From Paenibacillus pabuli NBRC 13638 (lineage in GTDB: Bacteria > Bacillota > Bacilli > Paenibacillales > Paenibacillaceae), in the NCBI RefSeq assembly GCF_001514495.1, contig NZ_BCNM01000005.1, forward strand, positions 186,001 through 250,000: DNA of 64,000 nt, written 5' to 3'. Positions 34,849 to 43,629 of this stretch are shown piece after piece (positions within the stretch are counted from its first letter, which is position 1; each line of letters starts with the position of its first letter). Made by a program: the position numbers and the translations under genes. Under the pieces are notes generated by a model. The model saw nothing but the letters and a program-made list of their open reading frames with translations, had not been told where the DNA came from and made no database searches.

Positions 34849-36468
34849 ATGTCAAAGGCCATCTCCATCTTCGATACAACTTTACGTGACGGCACACAAG
34901 GGGAGGGAGTCAGCTTATCGGCAGATGACAAGCTCAAAATTGCCAAGAAGCTCGATGACCTGGGTGCTCATTATATTGAAGGCGGAATTCCAGGCAGTAA
35001 TACCAAGGACATTGAGTTTTTCAAAAGAGTCCAGGAATTAAACCTGAACGCCAAAATTGTCGCTTTTGGCAGCACTCGCCGCAAAGGCAGCATCGCGAGC
35101 GAAGACGCCAATTTGAAGCGCATGATTGAATCCGGTGCTCAGGCAGCGACACTCGTGGGGAAATCATGGGATTTCCATGTGCACACCGCTTTGCAAACGA
35201 CTTTGGAAGAAAACCTGTCCATGATCTATGACTCCATAGCCTATCTCAAACAAAACGGCATGGAAGTCATTTTTGATGCTGAGCATTTCTTCGACGGATT
35301 CAAGAACAACCCGGAATATGCACAAGCTGTATTAATCAAAGCTCATGAAGCCGGAGCGGACTGGCTTGTGATGTGTGATACGAACGGCGGAACCATGCCA
35401 CATGAAGTGTATGAGATCGTATCCACGCTCGTGAAGCGCCTCCCACAGGCCCAATTAGGTATTCATACACATAATGACTGTGAACTTGCTGTCGCTAATA
35501 CTTTAAGCGCAGTACAAGCCGGGGCCCGACAGGTTCAAGGTACAATGAACGGTTATGGAGAAAGATGCGGCAACGCCAATCTGGCTTCCATTATCCCTAA
35601 TTTGCAGCTGAAGCTCGGGTATGAATGCGTGTCTGAAGAGTCGATGAGACAGCTCACCAATGTTGCCCGTTATGTCAGCGAGATTGCTAACGTGAATATG
35701 CCAATCAACCAGCCTTATGTCGGGAATGCAGCTTTCGCCCATAAAGGCGGCATACACGTCTCTGCCATTTTGCGCGATTCCCGAACTTACGAACATATCG
35801 TACCGGAGCTCGTCGGTAACAAGCAGCGCGTTCTCGTTTCCGAACTGGCAGGACAAAGCAACATTGTGTCCAAAGCACAAGAACTCGGTCTCGAATTCGA
35901 TCCGAGCAGTCCTAACTCACGTCAGATTATCGAGAAAATCAAAGATCTGGAACATCAGGGCTATCAATTCGAAGGAGCCGATGCCTCTCTTGAATTGTTA
36001 ATTCGTGAAGCAAACGGGGATATGAAAGAACTGTTTACCTTTGAATCGTTCAAAATGCTTGTTGAAAAAGCGGCCGGCAAGTCTGTTGTTTCGGAAGCTT
36101 TTGTAAAACTTAATGTAGGTGGAACAAGTGCGTATACCGCAGCTGAAGGCAATGGTCCGGTCAACGCTTTGGATAATGCGCTTCGTAAAGCGCTTGTGCA
36201 ATACTTCCCTTCACTTGCCAATATGCACCTCTCTGACTACAAAGTACGTGTATTAGATGAAAAGGATGCTACTGCCGCGAAGGTGCGTGTATTAATCGAG
36301 TCCAAAAATACGGAGAATACGTGGAATACAGTCGGCGTGTCCGAGAACGTGATTGAAGCGAGCTGGGAAGCCCTCGTACACAGTTTCCGTTATGCCCTTC
36401 TTCAGGAAAAATTGCAGGACGAGCCTGATGTAGTCCATGTTCCTGCTCACGGACTAAGCAACCATTAA
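34849..36468 (+). CDS. cimA: Citramalate synthase
   Basis: A 539-residue enzyme of the isopropylmalate/homocitrate synthase family that condenses pyruvate with acetyl-CoA to (R)-citramalate, giving a threonine-independent route to isoleucine. The catalytic barrel has FDTTLRDGTQGEGVSL, the metal-binding GIHTHNDCELAVAN and GTMNGYGERCGNANL. A C-terminal LeuA dimer/regulatory domain (about 400-530) suggests feedback control. Length and the KGSIASEDANL and GKSWDFHV motifs fit CimA better than LeuA. AAAGGAGG precedes ATG by the usual spacing. It is monocistronic, away from the ilv-leu genes. Confidence 0.93.
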   Translation: MSKAISIFDTTLRDGTQGEGVSLSADDKLKIAKKLDDLGAHYIEGGIPGSNTKDIEFFKRVQELNLNAKIVAFGSTRRKGSIASEDANLKRMIESGAQAATLVGKSWDFHVHTALQTTLEENLSMIYDSIAYLKQNGMEVIFDAEHFFDGFKNNPEYAQAVLIKAHEAGADWLVMCDTNGGTMPHEVYEIVSTLVKRLPQAQLGIHTHNDCELAVANTLSAVQAGARQVQGTMNGYGERCGNANLASIIPNLQLKLGYECVSEESMRQLTNVARYVSEIANVNMPINQPYVGNAAFAHKGGIHVSAILRDSRTYEHIVPELVGNKQRVLVSELAGQSNIVSKAQELGLEFDPSSPNSRQIIEKIKDLEHQGYQFEGADASLELLIREANGDMKELFTFESFKMLVEKAAGKSVVSEAFVKLNVGGTSAYTAAEGNGPVNALDNALRKALVQYFPSLANMHLSDYKVRVLDEKDATAAKVRVLIESKNTENTWNTVGVSENVIEASWEALVHSFRYALLQEKLQDEPDVVHVPAHGLSNH

Positions 36469-36491
36469 TGCATATTTCCCGGAAAATAAAA

Positions 36492-36532
36492 GAGGGCCTG
36501 TCTCCAAAATTCATTTGGCAGACAGGCCCTTC
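36492..36532. terminator. Terminator shared by cimA and the TlpA-like gene
   Basis: The stem GGGCCTGTCT/AGACAGGCCC has an AT-rich loop and lies between converging genes. T-rich flanks are weak on the plus side (TTCTGCTTCTT) and better on the minus side (TTTTATTTT). Confidence 0.8.
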
Positions 36533-36546
36533 TGCTTCTTGCTTGG

Positions 36547-37098
36547 TTAATCCGCAATTAAATCCTTGATTTTGCGTTCCAACTCTTTCTCAGGTAAAAT
36601 CCCAAGAATGATTTCCTGAACAACACCTCTGGAATCAATCAAGACATTGGTCGGAAAAGCGATACCATTATACTTGGCATATTCTGTTCCGTCCTCATCC
36701 AATAAAATAGGGAACGTCAGTTTGTATTCATCAACAAAAGCTTTGGCATCCCTGATTTTATCGTATGTCGTTACATTTACACCGTACAGATCCATTTTAT
36801 CCTTATACTTAGCTGCCAATGTGTTGAGCGCAGGCGCTTCCTGCTTGCACGGTTCACACCAGGAAGCCCAAAAACTGACGAATGTGGCCTTTTCTTTGGT
36901 CCCACCTGCCGTATAGGTTTTGCCATCCATAGCCTGCAATGAAAATGCCGGTGCCAGCAATCCGGCTTTGGGCCCGATCTCCGTGGGCATCGGTTCCTCT
37001 TGCTTAAACACGGCTGCGATGCCGTTGCCTGCATTTTGAGCCAATGCAATGCCGACGAGCAATATCACACCGAGCAGTATGTATATATTTCGTTTCAT
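36547..37098 (-). CDS. ResA/TlpA-type thiol-disulfide oxidoreductase
   Basis: A 183-residue membrane-anchored protein: an N-terminal signal anchor (about 5-20) and an extracytoplasmic thioredoxin domain with WASWCEPCKQEAP (Cys81, Cys84) and GIAFPTNVLID with the cis-Pro. In Bacillus ResA reduces apocytochrome c. No ccs or res genes are adjacent, so the exact partner is open. ATG 37098 follows AGGGTGG. It converges with cimA. Confidence 0.92.
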   Translation of the reverse strand: MKRNIYILLGVILLVGIALAQNAGNGIAAVFKQEEPMPTEIGPKAGLLAPAFSLQAMDGKTYTAGGTKEKATFVSFWASWCEPCKQEAPALNTLAAKYKDKMDLYGVNVTTYDKIRDAKAFVDEYKLTFPILLDEDGTEYAKYNGIAFPTNVLIDSRGVVQEIILGILPEKELERKIKDLIAD

Positions 37099-37333
37099 GA
37101 CCAGCCACCCTTTTGTATGATCAGCATATCAAGATTCACGCTCGACATGCGAAATGTTTCAATCCCTCTTTTATATTGTACCCTTTTCCTTTAAAATTTT
37201 ACAATCTGGAATAACATAAAATAGGAAAATTGCGATCGCCGCACTTCAACGAAGCACGGCGCATATAAAGGAAGCTTTATTTCCTATATCAAGAACATAA
37301 TGTAGTTCCGAAGTTTATACTATCTGATATTAT

Positions 37334-37363
37334 CAAAAAAGGACTCCTGCCGAAGCAGGAGCC
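37334..37363 (-). terminator. Minus-strand intrinsic terminator ahead of a plus-strand gene
   Basis: On the minus strand GGCTCCTGC-ttcg-GCAGGAGTCC is followed by TTTTTT. It lies about 500 bases beyond the stop of the minus-strand exonuclease gene, at the 5' side of the convergent JAMM gene. On the plus strand the same hairpin would lie in the JAMM leader. Confidence 0.75.
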
Positions 37364-37385
37364 AAAGAGAGAGGGGTGAATACAA

Positions 37386-37874
37386 ATGGCAGCACTTCAC
37401 GGGCAGCAAAACACCTTCTACATCCCCTCCTCCGTAGAGCAGGAGATATCAAAGTACATGTTCCTTTCGCTGCCAATGGAAGCCTGCGGGGTTGTGCTGG
37501 GTGAAGCCGCAGCGGGCGGCATACGAATCAGTCGGTTTCAGCCCATTCGTAACGTAGCGCCTGACCCGCTGCACCATTTCTTACTGGATGATGCAGAATG
37601 GATTCGGTGTGTATTCAATGAGCCGCAGCTCATCGGACTCTTTCATTCCCACCCTCGTACCGCTCCTGTACCCTCCACCGAAGATCTGCGTAATCTTCCG
37701 ATGTTCGCCGGTTTACTTCAGGCTTATCTTATAGGTTCACCTGAGCTTACACCTGAAACACAACCACAGATGATGCTGAACGGTTATCAGATCCACACAG
37801 GTAACGAGCGATCCAGTGAACCGGAACCGAACGCAGCATACAGCCTACATCCCGTTCAGCTACGCGTGACTTAA
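37386..37874 (+). CDS. JAMM/Mov34 (M67) metallopeptidase-like protein
   Basis: A 162-residue cytoplasmic protein with an intact JAMM zinc motif: Glu32, then His87-Ser-His89-Pro with Pro-Ser-Thr-Glu-Asp100 (HSHPRTAPVPSTED). Bacterial relatives cut isopeptide-like bonds or process sulfur-carrier proteins with ThiF-like partners; no such partner is next door. ATG 37386 follows GAGAGGGG. Its last 15 bases overlap the 3' end of the convergent exonuclease gene, so the two transcripts overlap. Confidence 0.87.
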   Translation: MAALHGQQNTFYIPSSVEQEISKYMFLSLPMEACGVVLGEAAAGGIRISRFQPIRNVAPDPLHHFLLDDAEWIRCVFNEPQLIGLFHSHPRTAPVPSTEDLRNLPMFAGLLQAYLIGSPELTPETQPQMMLNGYQIHTGNERSSEPEPNAAYSLHPVQLRVT

Positions 37875-38597
37875 CTGGGTATACAAATCCCCCAATGTAT
37901 TCACATTTTTACGAGTCATGTCCTCCAGATAACAAGACCATAACTGTGCCGTCATCTTGGCATCTTCCAAGGCGTGGTGCCGTCCATAGATTGGAATGCC
38001 TCTGGATTCCAGCAGCTCATCCAGCCCATAACCCGGTCTGCTCGGTTCGAGCCAACGTGCCAGCATCATCGTATCGATGAGCCGGTGCGTAAGCCTCACT
38101 TTGGACGTCCGCCATAAAGCCGCATTCAGAAAGGCCCGGTCATGGGCACTCGCATGAGCCACCAGAACACTCCCGCCTACAAAAGACATGAAATCATGCA
38201 AACCTTCCAGTAACGACGGCGCGTCCAGTGTCATTTGCTGTGTAATTCCCGTTAATTCGGTAATGTGCTCCGGAACGGCAACCTTGGACTGAACCAACGT
38301 ATAGAATTGCTCTTTCTCCAGCACTACACCGCCACTGATCCGCACCGCTCCAAAGGAAAGGATCTCATCCCCATGTTGGGGAGAGAAACCCGTCGTTTCC
38401 AAATCAAATACGACAGCATTCAATTCATTCAAGGGTGTGTGCAGCACCTCGGGTCTGCGCTGTTCTCTCATCATCGAACGGATAAACGCCATATGTTGCG
38501 CCGTAGGGGCTCCCATTATGGATGCGATGGCGGAAGGAACCCCTCCCTGGCGCAGCGAATTCCAGAATCCTGTATTGCCCCTTGCCGGCTCTCTCAT
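37860..38597 (-). CDS. DnaQ-like 3'-5' exonuclease (DEDDh)
   Basis: A 245-residue exonuclease. Exo I has Asp65 and Glu67 (VVFDLETTGFSP), Exo II lies in VAHASAHDRAFLNAAL and Exo III is HHALEDAKMTAQLW. A 50-residue N-terminal helical extension precedes the domain. It resembles the epsilon/PolC-type proofreading fold but stands alone. ATG 38597 follows AAAGGAG and overlaps the DUF294 gene stop by four bases, indicating coupling. Confidence 0.92.
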   Translation of the reverse strand: MREPARGNTGFWNSLRQGGVPSAIASIMGAPTAQHMAFIRSMMREQRRPEVLHTPLNELNAVVFDLETTGFSPQHGDEILSFGAVRISGGVVLEKEQFYTLVQSKVAVPEHITELTGITQQMTLDAPSLLEGLHDFMSFVGGSVLVAHASAHDRAFLNAALWRTSKVRLTHRLIDTMMLARWLEPSRPGYGLDELLESRGIPIYGRHHALEDAKMTAQLWSCYLEDMTRKNVNTLGDLYTQLSHA

Positions 38598-39682
38598 GGA
38601 CGTCTCCTTTCTGCAAAACGAAGTTGTCGTTGCAGCGCACGATGCACTCGCCGCACCAGCCCTAACGTATCTCGTAGTTCATAAAGCATCTGTTTTTCCT
38701 TCAATTGTTTTTCATTCAGGAAACCACCGCTATGCTGCAACTCTTGCTTGATGACAATCGGTGTACTGCGTCGCAGCTTCAAAGCTGTCATAAATGCACG
38801 TTGTGCGGCATCCAACAAAGTCAACGGCACCGCTTCAAGTGAAACCAACCTTTGAATTCGTTTAATTGTAGAAGTTTCTTTGATCCCATGCTGCAAAGCC
38901 AGAAAACGCGCACTGTTTACCAGCGGGATATACAAACCATATTTGACATCAAATCCGCCTGCATGCTCACCGAATCGCTCCGTCACTACTCTTCCAAGGA
39001 TGTTCAGCGTTGCCTTATGTTTAACGGTATTGCGCAGCACCGCATCCGAAAGCTCAGGAACGGACCTGAATCCTTCATAAAAAGCTGTAATCCATTGGCG
39101 CGCCAAATCTTCTTCTCCTGCAACAAAACGCATATCAGAAGCAATAATTAGGTTTCGAACCGGCTCCCATGACAGGTCCGATCCCCACTCTTTCAGTTGT
39201 TGTTTCCATGCTTGCAGCGTTTTCCTCCACAGTGACTCAGAACACATCACTTTGCCCTCACATTTGGCATAACCAAGTTCCTCAAGCATATCGGTCATTC
39301 GAAGTCCGAGTTCGGCAAAATATAGTTCTTTCCCCTCATGTGGGAGATCACTAATAATCATGCCATTGTCCTGATCGCTCCATAATGTCGCTTCTTCCCT
39401 GCCGGAACTGCCAAAAACGATAAAGGCATAGGGGACGGGAGGTCGGCCTAAGCCTTCCTCTACCATCCCCTGGATGCATAACTCTACTGCTCGCCGGGCA
39501 ATCCGGTCATGCAATTCATTTACCGTCTGGTACCATTCCATTGGCGACAAGGAAGCGGACAACAATTCCTGGAGCTCATTCTGCAAGTTTACACGTGCCT
39601 GGCGCAGTTCTTGAGTAGATGCCGCACCATCTATTCCCTGATAGGACCAGGATTGATTTATATATGGGATGGGTTCCATCAT
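38594..39682 (-). CDS. DUF294 nucleotidyltransferase-like protein
   Basis: A 362-residue cytoplasmic protein. The GlnD-like nucleotidyltransferase motif GSSGREEATLWSDQDN is intact and the C-terminal DUF294 helical domain has FDVKYGLYIPLVNSARFLAL. Relatives often join CBS domains and a DnaQ exonuclease; here the exonuclease is the next gene in the operon and no CBS domain is present. ATG 39682 follows a perfect AAGGAGG with six-base spacing. The target nucleotide or protein is unknown. Confidence 0.9.
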   Translation of the reverse strand: MMEPIPYINQSWSYQGIDGAASTQELRQARVNLQNELQELLSASLSPMEWYQTVNELHDRIARRAVELCIQGMVEEGLGRPPVPYAFIVFGSSGREEATLWSDQDNGMIISDLPHEGKELYFAELGLRMTDMLEELGYAKCEGKVMCSESLWRKTLQAWKQQLKEWGSDLSWEPVRNLIIASDMRFVAGEEDLARQWITAFYEGFRSVPELSDAVLRNTVKHKATLNILGRVVTERFGEHAGGFDVKYGLYIPLVNSARFLALQHGIKETSTIKRIQRLVSLEAVPLTLLDAAQRAFMTALKLRRSTPIVIKQELQHSGGFLNEKQLKEKQMLYELRDTLGLVRRVHRALQRQLRFAERRRP

Positions 39683-39721
39683 GTCCAGCCTCCTTGAAGC
39701 ATGATTCAGCAATCATTCCTC

Positions 39722-41122
39722 TTAGGAGCTGAACGTACCGCCATTGGATTTAGTTTCACCATTTTTCATTTGTTCGGGGTACCCGTAAGTACCATGCTCA
39801 CTTAAATCCAGACCCATCGTTTCTTCTTCTTCCGTTACACGGATTCCCATGATAGCTTTCATACCACCGAGAATAATGAAGGACATAACCAGTACGAAGG
39901 CAAATGCGCCTGCCAGACCCAGAAGCTGAACGCCCAGTTGGTGGAAACCGCCACCGTAGAACAGACCCGCTTGACCTACACCTGCATTCTCAGCAAGTTC
40001 CGGTGTTGCGAACAAACCTGTGGAGATCGCTCCCCACATACCTGCAATACCGTGTACAGAGAAAGCATAGATTGGATCGTCAATTCCTTTACGCTCAAAG
40101 AATTGAGCTGTGAAGAATGTGATTACACCTGCCAGAGCACCAATGACCAGAGCTGCCCATGGTTCAACGAAAGCACAAGCACCTGTAATGGCAACGAGTG
40201 CCGCAAGCACACCATTCAGCATGCTAGGGATATCGGATTTACCCAATACAGCCCATGAAATCAACAGCGCCGCAACACCACCAGCAGCTGCAGCCACATT
40301 TGTAGTCAATGCAACATAACCGAAGAATCCATCTCCCATGGCAGACAATGTACTACCTGGGTTGAAGCCGAACCAACCGATCCAGAGGATGATTACACCG
40401 AGTACGGAATACACTTGGTTGTGACCTGGAATGATGTTAGGTTTACCATCCTTGTTATATTTACCGATACGCGGTTTCAACAGAATGGTAGCTACCAACG
40501 CTGCAGTTGCACCTGTCAAGTGGACAACCGTTGAACCTGCAAAGTCTTGCATGCCGAGTTCTGCCAACCAGCCGCCGCCCCATACCCAGTGAGCGACAAC
40601 CGGATACATGATAATGGTATAAAGTGTACCGAACACAATATATACACTCATCTTTGCACGTTCTGCCATACCACCGCAGGCAATAGCCAGTGATACCGCT
40701 GCAAAGGCGAGATGGAATACAAATTTGATCGTGAGTGGGACATCCGAGAAGGCCAATGATTCGAAGGAAGCAGCCATTCCGTCACCACTCAGGAAGAATC
40801 CGGTTGTTCCGAAGAAACTGTTACCATTACCGAAGCCAAGACCGAAGCCCAAAGCCCAGAAGGCAATAACGGAAATCCCCAATGTCAGAATCGTTTTACC
40901 CGCAATATGTCCTGCATTTTTCATACGTGTTGAGCCAGCTTCGAGTAAAGCAAATCCCCCTTGCATCAGGAAAACCAGCACTACAGCCAGAAACGTAAAG
41001 GCTGAGTTCAGACCGCTTTGGAGTTCGATGTTAGTCGGCCCCTCCGCAGCTGCAAATGCGCTGACTGGGAAAGCCAGTAACGTAAGCATTATTAACACCG
41101 ACACCATCCATTTCTTTCTCAT
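39722..41122 (-). CDS. amt: Ammonium transporter
   Basis: A 466-residue Amt/Mep channel: a cleaved N-terminal signal (to about AFAAAEG) and eleven membrane helices. FLMQGGFALLEAG, DFAGSTVVHLTGATAALVA with a pore His, and FSVHGIAGMWGAISTGLF with the second pore His are seen. The C-terminal tail (TEEEETMGLDLSEHGTYGYPE) is the part that contacts PII in the family, yet no glnK gene follows. Start ATG 41122 follows GAGGGAGTGGGG. A GlnR/TnrA box in the leader links it to nitrogen control. Confidence 0.96.
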   Translation of the reverse strand: MRKKWMVSVLIMLTLLAFPVSAFAAAEGPTNIELQSGLNSAFTFLAVVLVFLMQGGFALLEAGSTRMKNAGHIAGKTILTLGISVIAFWALGFGLGFGNGNSFFGTTGFFLSGDGMAASFESLAFSDVPLTIKFVFHLAFAAVSLAIACGGMAERAKMSVYIVFGTLYTIIMYPVVAHWVWGGGWLAELGMQDFAGSTVVHLTGATAALVATILLKPRIGKYNKDGKPNIIPGHNQVYSVLGVIILWIGWFGFNPGSTLSAMGDGFFGYVALTTNVAAAAGGVAALLISWAVLGKSDIPSMLNGVLAALVAITGACAFVEPWAALVIGALAGVITFFTAQFFERKGIDDPIYAFSVHGIAGMWGAISTGLFATPELAENAGVGQAGLFYGGGFHQLGVQLLGLAGAFAFVLVMSFIILGGMKAIMGIRVTEEEETMGLDLSEHGTYGYPEQMKNGETKSNGGTFSS

Positions 41123-41140
41123 ATACCCCACTCCCTCTTA

Positions 41141-41157
41141 TGTTAAGTTTCTTCACA
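41141..41157 (-). promoter_or_regulatory. GlnR/TnrA box in the amt leader
   Basis: The minus strand reads TGTGA-N7-TAACA, a perfect match to the GlnR/TnrA consensus TGTNA-N7-TNACA. It lies about 15-31 bases downstream of the predicted transcription start and 19 bases before the ATG, a position expected for repression when nitrogen is plentiful. Confidence 0.8.
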
Positions 41158-41178
41158 TATCGTGAAACTCTTAATGCC

Positions 41179-41208
41179 ATTATAAGCAGAAGACAGGAAA
41201 GTTGACAA
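41179..41208 (-). promoter_or_regulatory. SigA promoter of amt
   Basis: On the minus strand TTGTCA (41208-41203) and TATAAT (41184-41179) are spaced by 18 bases. The start would be near 41172. Confidence 0.75.
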
Positions 41209-41476
41209 GAGTATTTTCATCAAAACTGAAAATTATTTCTGGGAATAAAGTCTTACGTCTTTTTCTTGCACTTAAGTACATAATCATATGGAATGAGTAC
41301 ATAGATATAGAAATGCTGTATACAACTTGCCAAAGCATAACGTTTGACTGTACGGTTAGAAATCATGTATCATAACTATTAGTAAGAAAAAAATGGGGCG
41401 GGTTATGCAAAGCCGCAATTGGAATCTACAATTCCCTACATTTGAACTTGCAAGCGAGGTGAATATCATTGGGGAT
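41209..41476. other. Spacer between amt promoter and MerR gene
   Basis: AT-rich sequence without a supported gene. The promoter of the MerR gene must lie here (a possible TATCAT near 41368). No second GlnR box matching the full consensus was seen. Confidence 0.4.
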
Positions 41477-41905
41477 ATGAAATTATTTCGGATTGGCGAA
41501 CTTGCCAAAACCGCAGGTGTGAGCGAGCGAACGATTGATTATTATACGAAGCTCGGACTGATTGCCCCTGAAGAGCGTACACAAAAAAACTATCGTCTCT
41601 ATAGTAATGAAACTTTAACCAGGCTTGAACGTATTGTACAGATGAAACAAGAGAAATATAGTCTCGACGAGATTAAACATTCTCTTGAGAAGTGGAGTCT
41701 GGTGAGTACAGAAGAACAGGTTGCCAGCAAGTTGACAACATTGGAGCTTCATGTACAACAGCTTGAGCGTGAAGTGAATGAACTCAAACCGCTGCTTGGC
41801 GAGATGAAACCTGTACAAGCACGTAAAATGATGGCAGGACTCCTTACCAAGAGCGCCGGTACGATGGAAGCACTGAAAATCTTGCTTGAGAACACCATGA
41901 TGTAG
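41477..41905 (+). CDS. MerR-family transcriptional regulator
   Basis: A 142-residue regulator. The N-terminal winged helix-turn-helix (LFRIGELAKTAGVSERTIDYYTKLGLI) is followed by a long dimer coiled coil (STEEQVASKLTTLELHVQQLEREVNEL) and a short C-terminal segment without an evident metal site. The start is uncertain: ATG 41477 gives the normal family N-terminus, but its GGGG is only two bases away, and the frame is open to 41393. It precedes a membrane zinc protease gene by 27 bases and may control it. Confidence 0.88.
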   Translation: MKLFRIGELAKTAGVSERTIDYYTKLGLIAPEERTQKNYRLYSNETLTRLERIVQMKQEKYSLDEIKHSLEKWSLVSTEEQVASKLTTLELHVQQLEREVNELKPLLGEMKPVQARKMMAGLLTKSAGTMEALKILLENTMM

Positions 41906-41932
41906 CTATTATCAGAAAGCGGAGGTATGAAT

Positions 41933-42613
41933 ATGAGTTTTAATAACGGTATGTTCGTTTTGATCATTATCGCCTTTTTGCTCTCTTTATGGGCGCAATT
42001 TCGCGTTAAAAGTACATTCAACCGTTGGTCTGATGTCAAAAACCTGAATGGAATGACGGGGTACGATGCCGCACGTCACATGCTCGACTCCAACGGCCTC
42101 CATGATGTTCCCATTGAACCCGTGCGCGGAGCTCTCTCCGATCATTATGACCCGATTAATCGAGTCGTGAGGTTATCTGAGCCTGTATATTATGAAAACT
42201 CAATCTCGGCCGTCTCAGTTGCGTGTCACGAAGTCGGCCATGCCATTCAGCACAAAGAAAGCTATCCGATGTTGGCACTGCGTCACCGGATTTTCCCGAT
42301 TGTTAACTTCGCATCCGGGCTAGCTCCTTTCTTGCTCATTGCCGGATTTATCTTTAATGCAATGAACCTGGTCGGTATTGGTATCATCTTCTTCTCCGTA
42401 ACTGTTGCATTCCAACTCATTACGCTGCCGGTCGAGTTCAATGCAAGTAACCGGGCAAGAGAGATTATGGTATCGGAAGGTTATATCCGTAATGAAGAAG
42501 AAAGAGGCGTCGCCAAAGTACTGAATGCCGCGGCATTGACCTATGTTGCTGCAGCGTTAATTTCGCTACTGGAACTGATTCGTTACATCGGAATTTTCAA
42601 TAGTCGTGACTAA
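41933..42613 (+). CDS. Membrane zinc metallopeptidase, YugP type
   Basis: A 226-residue membrane protein with an N-terminal helix (about 5-23), the zinc motif His99-Glu100-Val-Gly-His103 in ACHEVGHAIQHKE, and three further hydrophobic segments to the C-terminus. It is the YugP/DUF2269-like class of integral membrane proteases of unknown substrate. ATG 41933 follows GCGGAGGT with seven bases. It is probably co-transcribed with the MerR gene. Confidence 0.9.
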   Translation: MSFNNGMFVLIIIAFLLSLWAQFRVKSTFNRWSDVKNLNGMTGYDAARHMLDSNGLHDVPIEPVRGALSDHYDPINRVVRLSEPVYYENSISAVSVACHEVGHAIQHKESYPMLALRHRIFPIVNFASGLAPFLLIAGFIFNAMNLVGIGIIFFSVTVAFQLITLPVEFNASNRAREIMVSEGYIRNEEERGVAKVLNAAALTYVAAALISLLELIRYIGIFNSRD

Positions 42614-42630
42614 TTGAAAACAAACAAAAA

Positions 42631-42666
42631 CAATACCCCACCGTTACTCGGATGGGGTATTGTTTT
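42631..42666. terminator. Bidirectional terminator
   Basis: The stem CAATACCCCA/TGGGGTATTG is followed by TTTTG on the plus strand and by TTTTTGTTTG on the minus strand. It overlaps the last codons of the LysR gene and serves both converging genes. Confidence 0.88.
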
Positions 42667-43555
42667 GCTGTAAACCGAAATAGTTAAGCAAGAATGAGCG
42701 AAATGATTGTGCTACAAGTGGTAGTTTGTCATCCGCACGGTGGATTAATCCAATTGTACGCGTCACTTTTGGATGAGAAATGGCCACATGCGCCGGTTGC
42801 AGCGGATTCGTCTGGAAAAGCGCCATTTCCGGCAATAAACTCACACCCATGCCAGCCGCAACCAATCCTCGAATAGTATCCGTCTCTTCACCCTCAAAAG
42901 CAATTTTAGGTGTAAATCCAGCTTCAAGACACGCATGCCAAACAATCGGACGCAGAGAATATCCTTTACTGAATAACACAAATTTATCATCTTTAAGTTG
43001 TTCTAAGGCAATGCTCTCTTCATCGGCCAATGGATGATTCGGCGGAAGGATGGCGTGCAGTTCTTCCGTTAGCACAATGTCACCATCCACCTGATCGTGC
43101 TTTTCCGGAAACGGAGATATAAATGCCAAGTCCACTTCAGCCGATAACACATCACGAATGAGCGTCGGGTACATGCCTTGCTTGAATCTGAATTTCACGT
43201 TAGGATAACGCTGACGGAACGCTGCTACAACCGAAGGAATCAAGTGAATACCGAGACTGTGAGGAAAACCGATACGGATTTCACCATGTTCCGGATCGAG
43301 GAACTCATGAACTTCCCCAACCGCCTTGTCCAGATCTTTCAATATACCTTCAATTCGTTTACAAAAGAGCTGCCCCACTGCGGTCAACTGCAGATTTCTC
43401 CCCTTTTGCATAAAGAGGTCCACTCCCAGTTCTTCCTCCAGCTGATGAATCTGACGACTCACGGCAGACTGCGCAACATGCAATTCCTCCGCCGCCTGCG
43501 TAACATGCTCCTTCTGTGCCACTTTCAAAAAGTAATGCAACTGTCTTAATTCCAC
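42644..43555 (-). CDS. LysR-family regulator, GltC-like
   Basis: A 303-residue regulator: an N-terminal winged helix (ELRQLHYFLKVAQKEHVTQAAEELHVAQSAVSRQIHQLEEELG) and a two-lobed effector domain. The long match in style to Bacillus GltC (EHGEIRIGFPHSLGIHLIPSVVAAF and GLVAAGMGVSLLPE) suggests a metabolic regulator of that subgroup, yet no gltAB lies here. The start is GTG 43555 with GGAGAG ten bases upstream. Its target is unknown. Confidence 0.92.
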   Translation of the reverse strand: MELRQLHYFLKVAQKEHVTQAAEELHVAQSAVSRQIHQLEEELGVDLFMQKGRNLQLTAVGQLFCKRIEGILKDLDKAVGEVHEFLDPEHGEIRIGFPHSLGIHLIPSVVAAFRQRYPNVKFRFKQGMYPTLIRDVLSAEVDLAFISPFPEKHDQVDGDIVLTEELHAILPPNHPLADEESIALEQLKDDKFVLFSKGYSLRPIVWHACLEAGFTPKIAFEGEETDTIRGLVAAGMGVSLLPEMALFQTNPLQPAHVAISHPKVTRTIGLIHRADDKLPLVAQSFRSFLLNYFGLQQNNTPSE

Positions 43556-43629
43556 TGCCCCTGATCTCTCCAATCTGCTATACCCTACTTATCCTTGATT
43601 GCTGCATATTCCGTCTTCAGATCATTCCG

